64,000 nt of DNA, from the NCBI RefSeq assembly GCF_905220365.1, contig NC_061132.1, forward strand, positions 2,728,001-2,792,000, given 5' to 3'. The notes under the pieces are model-generated. The model was not told the DNA's origin, searched no databases, and was given only the letters and a program-made list of their open reading frames with translations. Below, piece after piece: positions 52,989-62,234 of the stretch (position 1 is its first letter; every line of letters starts with the position of its first letter). The translations under genes were made by a program, and so were the position numbers. Origin of the DNA: Vanessa cardui. Lineage: Eukaryota > Arthropoda > Insecta > Lepidoptera > Nymphalidae.

Positions 52989-54899
52989 TCAGGAGTGGGA
53001 TTCGAGCGGGCAAGCGGACACCCTGGTACTGCATCGCATTCCGGAGAAAATGGCGCGAGTGAGACACAATGGCGGACGTTGTTTGAAATGCAAAATTCGA
53101 CAATGAAGGCATTAATTGAAGCACTTAATAAACCACTACGATCTACCCACACCGTGAATCTACCGGAGTTTGATCCTGATAAAAACGACGCAGATGCACG
53201 TTCGTGGTGTTCAACTTCAGACCTAGTTTTCGCTGAAAACCCTATGGAAGGAGGCCAGTTGATCATCACCATTAGCAAGGCTCTGAAAGGATCAGCATCG
53301 ACTTGGTTGTCTCAAATATCATATGCTGGCATGACATGGAAGGATTTTAAGGAGTTATTCACTGCACGATTCGTGAGCACGGAAACCACCGCTGCTACCC
53401 TCATAAATTTGCATACGGACAAGCCAAAAGAAGGTGAAAGTTTAGCTGCGTACGGGAGCCGTGTTATGTCACTATTGTCTAACAGCTGGAAAAATCTGAC
53501 CGTTGAACAGATTATAGTGGCAACAACAGTTGCACATATTTCTCAGTTTAATACAAAATTGCAGAGATTCGCATTTACTTCAGAAATTACCAGTCGTCAG
53601 CAACTACAACAAGAGTTACAAGCCTTTACTCACCTCAAGCGTAAGATAACTGCACCAGAGCCACCAACATTAGGAAACAAACGGATGAAGATGACTCAAA
53701 ACTCTGCTATAAAATGTTTCCACTGTGGAAAGATTGGACACAGAAGAGCGGATTGCTTACACAGGCTTAAGGATGTAAATGGAAAACCTGCAAGCTTAAA
53801 CCCGAAACCTCAGCCATCAACTGCCATCAGCTCTGTTGTTTGCTACAACTGTGGCAAGCAGGGGCATATCTCCACCCGTTGCCCAACTGGTGGGCGCGCA
53901 GAGGCATCTAGCAGCGAGCGACGTGTCGACTTTTGCGTGGTCGACCCTCCCGAAGGAATTTTAAAACATAAAGGTCAGTCTTTCACATTCCATTTCGATT
54001 CAGGTGCTGAGTGCTCTCTTATTAAAGAAAGTGTTTCCGGTAAATTTTGTGGAAAACGTGAACAAAATATAGTTACATTAAGAGGTATAAGTCAGTCAAG
54101 TGTTCTCAGCACCGTTCAAATCATTTGTATTGTTGAGATCGATAGTATTGTAATCGAAATTTTATTGCACGTTTTGCCTGATGTCTTTCTACGTAGTGAT
54201 ATCATGATAGGGCGCGAAATATTGTCCCAAGGATTTTGTGTTAATATGACCGCGAAACAATTTAAAATTTCTAAAGTTCATGAAATAAACAACTTTTATT
54301 CACAAGTACCGTCAACTAATTTAGAAAATAATGTTTTGACTCGTAAAGACCGGTTGTTGATAAATAATAATTTTACCGATATTGATACCGACGTATCTCC
54401 TGTTCATAAAGCGGAAATTGTTGCTTTGTTGATTCGTTACTCGAAATATTTTATTACGGGTATGCCGCAAACTCGCGTAACAACGGGTGAACTTGTGATT
54501 CGGTTAATTGATCCTAGTAAAACAGTACAAAGGCGTCCCTATAGACTTAGTGCGGAAGAGAGAAAAATAATGCGTGAACGTGTTGATGAGTTAATGCGTG
54601 CTAATATAATACGACCAAGTAGTTCACCGTTTGCAAGCCCAGCTCTTTTAGTTAAGAAACGTGACGGGTCGGATAGGATGTGCATCGACTATCGCGAACT
54701 TAATAGTAACACAGTACCTGATCGATACCCATTGCCACTTATCTCTGACCAAATATCCCGATTACATGGAGCGCGGTATTTCACCAAGTTAGATTGTGCC
54801 TCAGGTTTTCATTTAATTCCTGTCAAAGCCGATGATCAATCAATAGAACGAACTGCGTTCATAACACCTGATGGCCAATACATAATGAGTATTATATAA
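52941..54899 (+). pseudogene. Ty3/gypsy gag, protease and start of reverse transcriptase, ending at a premature TAA
   Basis: The frame begins with MSDCENNHTNQPPL inside the LTR. A capsid-like region follows to about residue 240, with two zinc knuckles near residues 260 (CFHCGKIGHRRADC) and 300 (CYNCGKQGHISTRC). The protease active site is FHFDSGAECSL near 352. Reverse transcriptase starts near 520 (SPFASPALLVKKRDGSDRMC, IDYRELNSNT, FTKLDCASGFHLI). A short duplicated word (ATAATGAGTATT occurs twice between 54884 and 54907) introduces the stop at 54897-54899 and shifts the frame just ahead of the MPFGL motif. Gag and pol share one frame, with no frameshift site between them. As it stands this copy makes no full polymerase. 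Confidence 0.93.
52989..53008 (+). other. Putative primer binding site, complementary to tRNA-Leu
   Basis: Directly inside the 5' LTR, TCAGGAGTGGGATTCGA is complementary to the acceptor and T-arm 3' side of an insect tRNA-Leu (a tRNA ending ...CACTCCTGACA plus CCA). Pairing would begin about five bases in from the CCA end. The tRNA end is from general knowledge and the assignment is inference. The gag frame reads straight through the site. Confidence 0.55.
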
Positions 54900-54906
54900 T
54901 GAGTAT

Positions 54907-57132
54907 TTGACCATGCCATTCGGGCTCCGCAATGCAATATCGGTTTTTCAACGCGCAATAGTTAAAGCTCTCGGTAATTTAGCTAATACTTGTGTCATTG
55001 TTTATGTTGATGATATTTTAATTATTTCTGAAACTATCGAGGAAGGTATAGAGAGACTTGATATAGTTTTACAAGCATTAACTAAGTCTGGTTTTTCATT
55101 AAATTTAAAAAAGTGTTCATTTTTAAAGACGCAACTTGAGTTTTTAGGTTTTGAAGTAAGATCGGGAGAAATAAGGCCTAATCGTAGAAAGGTGGAGGCA
55201 TTGTCCACTCTACCTCCACCATCCACGGTAACTCAGTTAAGGCAGTTCATAGGCTTAGCAACTTATTTTAGGCAATTTGTACCTAAATTTTCTCGTTTGA
55301 TGGGTCCCCTCTATAAATTGACACGTGATAAAGTTCCTTTTAACTGGCAAAACCGACACGAAGACATTCGAAAAGAAATAATTTCCATTCTCACTAAGGA
55401 ACCTGTTTTAATAATCTTTGACCCGCGATACACAATCGAATTACATACGGACGCTAGCTCTGATGGTTACGGTGCTATTTTATTTCAAGTCGTGGAAGGC
55501 AAACGTAGAGTAGTCGCGTATTTCAGTAAAAGGACTACATCGGCGGAATCACGGTACCATAGTTATGAATTAGAGACTTTGGCTGTTGTTAACGCAATAA
55601 AACATTTTCGGCAATATTTACACGGTAGAAAATTTACAGTAGTAACTGATTGTAATTCATTAAAGTTATCCCGTAAAAAGATTGACTTGACACCGCGAGT
55701 TCACAGATGGTGGGCTTACTTACAATGTTTTGATTTCGATATAGTTTATAATAAAGGCAAAGATTTGGCACACGCAGATTTTTTATCGCGTAATCACCCA
55801 ACATCTGTTTATTCTAAATCGAATGTGAAATCTAAAATTAATTCCACGTTAGGTCAAAACAAAATTGTTAATTTTACTGAACTTTCTGGTAATTGGCTTC
55901 TAGCTGAACAAAAACGCGACTCTGAAATATCCAAGCTAGTTTCTGATCTAAATAACGGACGGCTAACCGAAGATATCGCGAAAACATATGAAATTCGTAA
56001 AGGTATTCTCAATCGTAAAATCCAGCGTAACGGCCGAACTAAATGTTTACCCATACTACCCAAAGCATTAAGGTGGTCAGTTGTCAATAACGTTCATGAA
56101 TCTCTAATTCACCTCGGGTACGATAAAACCTTAGAGAAACTTTATGATGTTTATTGGTTCGAAGGTATGTCACGATATGTTAAAAAATTAATTGATAATT
56201 GTGTAACTTGTAAGGTGTCTAAGTCACACTCGGGTAGAATACAAGCAGAGTTACATCCTATACCGAAAGTAAACGTACCATGGCATACCATACACATAGA
56301 CGCTACGGGAAAATTAAGCGGCAAGAATGATTCAAAAGAATATGTTTTTGTTCTTATCGATGCGTTCACGAAGTTCGTCTTATTGTATCACACTATTCAT
56401 ATTGATACGAACAGTAGTATTAAAGCTGTAAAAGATAGTGTTGCGTTATTTGGTACGCCAAAGCGTATAATCGCGGATCAAGGACGATGCTTTGCGAGTA
56501 AGGATTTTAAAGAGTTCTGTGATAACGGTAATATTAACTTACATTTGATAGCTACAGGATCATCGCGTGCGAATGGACAGGTAGAGCGCGTAATGTCGGT
56601 ATTAAAGTCTATGTTAACCGCTGTAGAGTCAAACGATCGGTCTTGGCAGGACGCATTAGGCGAAATACAGCTTGCAATTAACTGTACAGTCAATCGTACA
56701 ACAAAAGCTAGTCCTTTAGAACTTTTAATTGGCAAAATTGCACGGCCGCTTTCATTAATGGCAACTAATGATGTAGAATCCGAGGTCGATTTAGATACCG
56801 CGAGAGATAGCGCGCTGCATAATATAGAAAATGCGGCATCCTATGAAAAACGTAGGTTCGATCAGACGAAGGCAAAACTCAATAAATTTTCGGTTGGAGA
56901 CTTTGTTTTGATTATGAACGAGGTACGTAATCAAACAAAGTTGGATCCCAAATTTAAAGGTCCTTTTGAGGTCATAGAAGTTCTTGAGGGTGATCGTTAT
57001 AATTTAAAAGCACTGAATTCTAGGCGTACATACAAATACGCACATGATAGACTTCGAAAAATGCCAGAAACTCAAAGCATATCTGACGAAATTGATGTAG
57101 AAGCAGGTAGTTGTGATGATAAGGAAACTTAA
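54907..57132 (+). CDS. Ty3/gypsy pol: remainder of RT, RNase H and integrase
   Basis: 741 codons open from MTMPFGLRNAISVFQRAIV. The reverse transcriptase active site is CVIVYVDDILII near residue 36. RNase H has IELHTDASSDGYGAILF near 178, YELETLAVVNAIKHFR and VVTDCNSL. Integrase has the zinc region HESLIHLGYDKTLEKLY with NCVTCK near 432, then catalytic Asp in IHIDATGK (463), Asp in IADQGRC (523) and Glu in NGQVERVM (558). A GPY/F-type tail (FKGPFEVIEV, YNLKALN) closes it. It lacks a chromodomain and an envelope. The first Met is only a computed start; naturally this is the continuation of the preceding frame. Confidence 0.93.
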   Translation: MTMPFGLRNAISVFQRAIVKALGNLANTCVIVYVDDILIISETIEEGIERLDIVLQALTKSGFSLNLKKCSFLKTQLEFLGFEVRSGEIRPNRRKVEALSTLPPPSTVTQLRQFIGLATYFRQFVPKFSRLMGPLYKLTRDKVPFNWQNRHEDIRKEIISILTKEPVLIIFDPRYTIELHTDASSDGYGAILFQVVEGKRRVVAYFSKRTTSAESRYHSYELETLAVVNAIKHFRQYLHGRKFTVVTDCNSLKLSRKKIDLTPRVHRWWAYLQCFDFDIVYNKGKDLAHADFLSRNHPTSVYSKSNVKSKINSTLGQNKIVNFTELSGNWLLAEQKRDSEISKLVSDLNNGRLTEDIAKTYEIRKGILNRKIQRNGRTKCLPILPKALRWSVVNNVHESLIHLGYDKTLEKLYDVYWFEGMSRYVKKLIDNCVTCKVSKSHSGRIQAELHPIPKVNVPWHTIHIDATGKLSGKNDSKEYVFVLIDAFTKFVLLYHTIHIDTNSSIKAVKDSVALFGTPKRIIADQGRCFASKDFKEFCDNGNINLHLIATGSSRANGQVERVMSVLKSMLTAVESNDRSWQDALGEIQLAINCTVNRTTKASPLELLIGKIARPLSLMATNDVESEVDLDTARDSALHNIENAASYEKRRFDQTKAKLNKFSVGDFVLIMNEVRNQTKLDPKFKGPFEVIEVLEGDRYNLKALNSRRTYKYAHDRLRKMPETQSISDEIDVEAGSCDDKET

Positions 57133-57620
57133 GTTTACATGATGATCGGACCGTACCAGAGGTTGTTGTGTAGCCGTAGCTCGGTAGAAATCGGTATCTA
57201 CTATTAGTAGTCCGTGAGTACGCGGTAGGCAGGCAACTCTGGCGGAGGTCGGGTTTCAGTAGAAACCGTAGAGTCAACCCATGGGGGTTGTGTAAGAAAG
57301 ATAAGTAACTGGAGGTTACTGGGCTATGCGTAGCCATAGATCACATGTAGAACTTAACGTGCTTAGATGTTGCGATTAGAGATTGTGTAGAAACACAGTA
57401 AAGAAGTCAGTTCTGCTTTGAGTTGATATGTTATTATTTAAGATGTTAAATTAATAAAGATGTTTAGTTATGTATTATTTTCTTTTATTTCTATTTTTTT
57501 AGTTTAATAATCAATTTTGTTTTTGATTTTAAACCGAGGTCACGAGCTATGTGATACTGTGTAATGAATATTGTTTCAGAGTAACACACGAGGACGTGTG
57601 TGTGTCTTGTAGGATGGCCG

Positions 57621-57930
57621 TGTCGGAGATGTCAATAATACGGATGGTGATTTGACGAATCGCAAGCGTTGTCAGTATTGCATAACGCTTCGACGGAGTC
57701 TAGATGGGTCGGTGCGAGTCGGCGACACACCACTTCAGTGCTAGCCACCGTACAGGCAACTCGTCTAGAAACTGTCTTACGACTCGTCGTTATTGTTGTG
57801 ATTTTAAAAGTGTGTAAAATTAAATCATTTGAGTGATTACGGAACTTTTATTAATTAACCGTACCCGCATAACGCCCACACAATGTCCGATTGTGAGAAC
57901 AACCACACAAATCAACCACCTCTGCCGTTA
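57621..57930 (+). repeat. 3' LTR of the Ty3/gypsy element
   Basis: It matches the 5' LTR except at four positions (for example GTCAGTATTGCA against GTCAGCATTGCA, and ACCCGCATAACG against ACCCGGATAACG). No clear polypurine tract precedes it; the nearest purine-rich word is GTAGGATGG. It contains the same ATG and 16 codons of gag, which here run into flanking DNA. Confidence 0.93.
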
Positions 57931-59699
57931 TATATGTTATTTGGATATTTGAGTCACCTTCCGTAATGTGGTTATGTTTATGTAATTATCATAGTCGAAT
58001 ATTATAATCAACTAGCTACCCAACCCGGCTTCGCACGGTGGCAATACTGATACTAAATATACTACAGATTTGTTTATTTACGACATTACATTGCAAACTT
58101 CTAAAATTATCAGTGTTTCTTTACTGTATTGTTCATGTATTATTTATACAAACCTTCCCCTGAAATCACAATATCTATTAAAAAAAACCGCATCAAAATC
58201 CGTTGCGTAAATTTGAAGATATAGGGACAGAGAAAGCGAATTTGTTTTATACTATGTAGTGATGGAACTCCTATACGGCTCACAGTTAGGGCGCGATATG
58301 GGGCAGAATTTCTTACTATCTATAATCAAATTTTGTGTATGTGTTGTGATTTCATATGATGTACGACATATATTAGTTCTTTTTCAAAGTTTTTTTTGCT
58401 GAGGTCGATTATAGCTCTTTCGAGGGATCCTTGTATGCCACATGACGTATTAAAGCCGCATTTTCGAATGTCTATTTTTGCTTTATTCGCAAGTTTCCTT
58501 TGAAATTATCCTCGAAGTAGTTTCTGACTCATATTAACGGAACGCTTAATCTAGCCATAATAAGAAAAATTATTTAGTCAACACCTGCTTCACGTAAAAT
58601 CAAAAATTAATAAAAATTTTTAACAAAAATAAAAACCGACTTCAAACAAAACACAATTTTAAAACAAATGAATATGCACTAAAAAGTGATACAAATAATC
58701 GCGTATTCAACATATTTTTTAGAGTCCTCCTAAGTAAAATGAAATGAAAAATATTAGACTACTTAAAAGTTGATTTACGAATATATAATGTGGTTATAAT
58801 TATTGCTATATTTGGAGTCGGTGTCAGCCAAGAAAACCCTACAGGATATCTATCTAAAAACAATACGAGAATACATTAAGAAATATGTTTAATACAAATT
58901 ACCTTTTATACGATAATGTACTGGGTCAATCAAGGGGCTCGTATCGCTTGGTGCCTGCTGACACCGGCTCTAAATATAGCAATAACTATAACTACGTTAT
59001 ATAATCGTAAATCGACTTTTAAGTAGTCTAATATTTTTAATTTCATTTTACTTAGGAGGTCTCTAAAAAATATGTTGAATACGCAATTATTTTTGTTTCT
59101 TTTTAGTGCATATTCAGTTGCTTTAAAATAGAGTTTTGTTTGAAGTCGGTTTTTCTTTTTGTTAAAATTTTTATTTATTAAGATATAAATAAAAAAAAAA
59201 CTTCAAGTAAAAATGTATAAAAAGTTGATACAATGAAAATAACATATTAAACATTACTTCCTTCCAGATAAATCAAGAATTGGACAGCAGCCACTTAGAT
59301 ATTAACATAAGGTACTCCGGTATTATAACGTGGGGATACTTGTCAATAATTGTGTTCTTTTTTGGCTGTCATGTATTTTTTAAAATGGATTTTGATTTGA
59401 AAGATAATGAGTATGCAATTCATAAGTGTAAGTAAGCATTGTTTATGTCACAAGTATAATAATAATGACATTTCGAGACGACGTAGAAACCCACGTCTAG
59501 TTGATATCGAAAGCTACTCCACGTTTAAAATGAACATTAAACAAAATTTTCCCCAAAATAAATCATTCTAAAACAATCTCTTTTTTGAGACGTTCTGGAC
59601 TTTAGTCAACTACCGCTGACCCAATGCGAGTTTGTGGTCAATTTTCCACTGCTTTATGAGATTGATCATAATGACAACGCTAGCTGACGTAATTAATAT

Positions 59700-59935
59700 C
59701 ATAATTAATAAATAAAAAAATAACAAAAAGAAAAACTGACTTCAAACAAAACACTATTTTAAAACAAATGTAATATACATTAAGAAGTAATAAAAATGAT
59801 TGCATATTCAATATATTTGTAGAGTCCTTCGAAGTTGTACTTCTTGTAAATGAAATGAAAAATATTAAACTACTTAAAATTCGATTAACGATTATATAAT
59901 TTAGTTACAATTATTGTTATATTTGGAATCAGTTT
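59700..59935 (+). repeat. Solo arm of the composite repeat in GR-F intron 3
   Basis: AAAAACTGACTTCAAACAAA then CACTATTTTAAAACAAATGT and AGTCCTTCGAAGTTGTAC match the arm at 58605-58820 with more divergence. Only one arm is present. Confidence 0.65.
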
Positions 59936-61886
59936 ATTTTTATTGATATAGACATAATAGATAGCTCAGCCGAGCTTGGTTTTTATTGAATACCGATCGT
60001 TGTTTTAGTAACATCATTAGCTATTGCGCTCGGATTTTTCTTCAAACACCTCTTCAACGTGCTGCTGTGTTTGCAATTTGTATTCATCGTGTGCTCGGTG
60101 AACGATACACTGCGAACGCTGAATAAGCGACTACGCAGTCTGATCTTCAAACTAAAGCTTTACGGTCGTATTTTTAGTATAATTTTTTTTTTGTAAATAG
60201 TTTTTACTAATATTCAAATCAAATCAATTTCAAATCAATTTTATTCAAGTAAACTTCACAATGAAGCGTTTTTAAATCGTCAATAATTAAATACTAACAC
60301 CGTTTTGGAAAGTAGCTTCTAGCGAGAAGAAATAAATCTTAAGGTGACGAACCTCTTTTACCCTGACTGTACATACTAAACACATGCATGCATAGGTACT
60401 ATTGTAAATATTAATAATGAGATTGTAAATATAATTACTTTTGAACAGATGCAATGAAAACAAAGAATATAGCAAACGCCAAAACAATGATCCGTCGTCT
60501 GTATCGCGCGCACGTGTCCATATGCGAGTTGGTGAGGAGTATCGACGAGGGCGAGGGGGCCTTGGTGGCGATCTTACTGCTCTCCAAGATAATGGAATGC
60601 ACGGACACTCTTTATCATTTCACGTCAATATCTTATACGTTCTTAGGTAGGCGACTATGTAAATAAAATTTTCATGTATAATATGTAAATGTTATCTGAA
60701 CTTATATTAAGTTAAACTAGTTTCAAGTCTATTAATACATTTTATTTGTTGCAGGTGACTGGACGTACGGAAAATTTGAAAATTTAGGAGTGACTTTAAT
60801 TTGGTCTTTATTAAGGGAGCTTTAATAGTTCTAATGGTGGAACACTGTCATAAGACACAAGAAGAAGTATTTATCTCACTATATATATGAATATTTATTT
60901 AAATTAAGTACCACATACAGATAAAAAAATAGCCTAACGATTTTAATAATACATAAATGAAACCTTGTGTAACAATCAGTCCATAGAATGTAATTAACTG
61001 TATACTCAACCATATCAAGAAAATACTAGTTTTAGTCCGCAACTTTGCTCGCGTTTTGATTGTCATTTGTTAGGCAAAATAGTAGCCTATGTACAAGTCT
61101 TTTTCAAATTCGGTTCAGTGGTTTGGTATTGAAGGAGCGACAGACAGACAGAGTTACTATCATATTTATAAAATTAGTTTAGATTATTTCTAAATTTATT
61201 GTAAATAACATTATTTTGCGCAGTTCGCATCGAGGCGATGGAGTTATCACAAGCGGCTCTGCTATCCCAGCCTCTCTTAGCGGAAAGACACATTGATGTC
61301 GTTTATGATGTTTATGCATTTTTTCTTACGCAGTTTCAAACAACACAAAACCACGTAAGTCACTTGATGTGCGCATCAGCAGACAGGGAATTTAAACATG
61401 AACTGTCGCGCTTCTACGAGCAAGTTGTTGATGACACGCCTGCATTCTCACCACTGGGGATATGTGTTTTAACGAGGCAGCTCTTAGTTGGGGTAAATTA
61501 TTCATTCAATAAAAATATATTTCTCTTATTGTTGTAATATAGTCCGGTACTCAGATAAAAGATAAAGAATGTACGTATTTATGAATGTTGAAGAAGAGAT
61601 TATTTATATAAAATACTTCATTTATAAACAAGCATTAATTAAAATAAATAATCCTTTCAGATAATCGGTGGCATTGCAACCTTTTTAGCAATTGTTCTAC
61701 AATTCCACGTTATAGACAGGGTTAAATTACTTTAATCTTCAAAAGGTGGAGAAATGTCATTTCTTTATGAAATAATGAATATTGCTTTTGGTGAATAAAA
61801 ACATGTGTTTTAATATTTGTTTTTGTTATGTCATATTCTTAATATATTTCCTTTTTGGTTCAGTAATTAGTTTGCGAGTCTTCATA

Positions 61887-62230
61887 TCAAAGTGCCTCTA
61901 AATTAAATAAAATGTATGACTCATCAGTTATTTCTTTTGACAAATTAAGCAAATAAATAGCCTCCCTACATGCCTCAGCAATCCCCATATATTCTGCTTC
62001 GGCGCTCGAGAGAGCAACAGTCTTCTGCTTCCTTGCCTCCCAAGAAACAACACCACCAGCCAACATAAAACACATACCAGTATAGGACCGTCTATCTATT
62101 ACATTGTTCCCCCAATCTGCATCGACAAACCCTTCTAGTTTGGCATTACCATTTCTAGAATATTATAAACCATAATGCCTGTTTTTTTTAAGATATTTTA
62201 AAATTCTCTTAGCGTAAGCCCAAGTTTCAT
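61887..62230 (-). pseudogene. Copia RNase H remnant, frameshifted
   Basis: After the stop at 62235 the protein continues in shifted frames: WAYAKRILKYLKK, then FVDADWGNNVIDRRSYTG, then WEARKQKTVALSSAEAEYMG, the copia RNase H with Asp and Glu active-site residues. The frame closes at 61887. At least two frame changes separate it from the RT frame. Confidence 0.85.
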
Positions 62231-62234
62231 GATT

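Larger units (their letters stand above)
52679..57930 (+). mobile_element. Ty3/gypsy LTR retrotransposon, full length, young
   Basis: Two direct 310-bp LTRs (52679-52988 and 57621-57930) differ at four positions, about 98.7 percent identical. The inserted target, recovered from C1, shows a probable four-base duplication TATA. The order is gag, protease, reverse transcriptase, RNase H, integrase, which is the Ty3/gypsy order. There is no envelope gene: 488 bp without a frame separate the integrase end from the 3' LTR. The element lies in GR-F intron 2 in the gene's own orientation. Confidence 0.95.
52265..59180 (+). repeat. Composite repeat, copy C3, split by the LTR retrotransposon
   Basis: The left part 52265-52678 (head GGAGGAGGTTATCAATTCG, then TATACTTCAAGGGTA.TTTGG) and the right part 57931-58820 are continuous in C1 and C2 and are separated here by the LTR element. 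The arm 58605-58820 and its inverted copy 58960-59180 enclose about 140 bp of unique sequence (ACAGGATATCTATC...), whose edges GTGTCAGCC and GGCTGACAC also pair. C2 has no such centre. The left part starts right after a GR-F intron sequence near 52265. Confidence 0.8.
50765..61735 (+). pseudogene. GR-F: gustatory receptor, family II, eight exons, one-base deletion in exon 6
   Basis: Exons: 1 at 50765-50987 (MDRTERCQISG start), 2 at 51626-51819, 3 at 59268-59427, 4 at 60009-60164, 5 at 60449-60646, 6 at 60755-60866, 7 at 61334-61492, 8 at 61661-61735 (GGIATFLAIVLQF and TAA). All splice sites are GT-AG and every phase agrees with GR-D. The total of 1277 bp is one short of 426 codons. The missing base is in exon 6, which is 112 bp where the others have 113 or 110: the frame DWTYGKFENLGVTLIW breaks and resumes as KGALIVLMVEHCHKTQEE. 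Intron 2 is 7.4 kb and filled by a composite repeat and a Ty3/gypsy element. With this single lesion it is either a very young pseudogene or a gene with a sequencing error. Confidence 0.88.

Noticed and set aside
57133..57620. Envelope gene after pol in the Ty3/gypsy element
   Set aside because: No open frame of useful length, signal peptide or membrane anchor lies between integrase and the 3' LTR.
61224..61333. Extended start of GR-F exon 7 (frame open from ATG at 61238)
   Set aside because: Comparison with GR-D, GR-G and GR-H and the phase-0 junction place the acceptor at TTACGCAG (61333); the upstream open part is intron.
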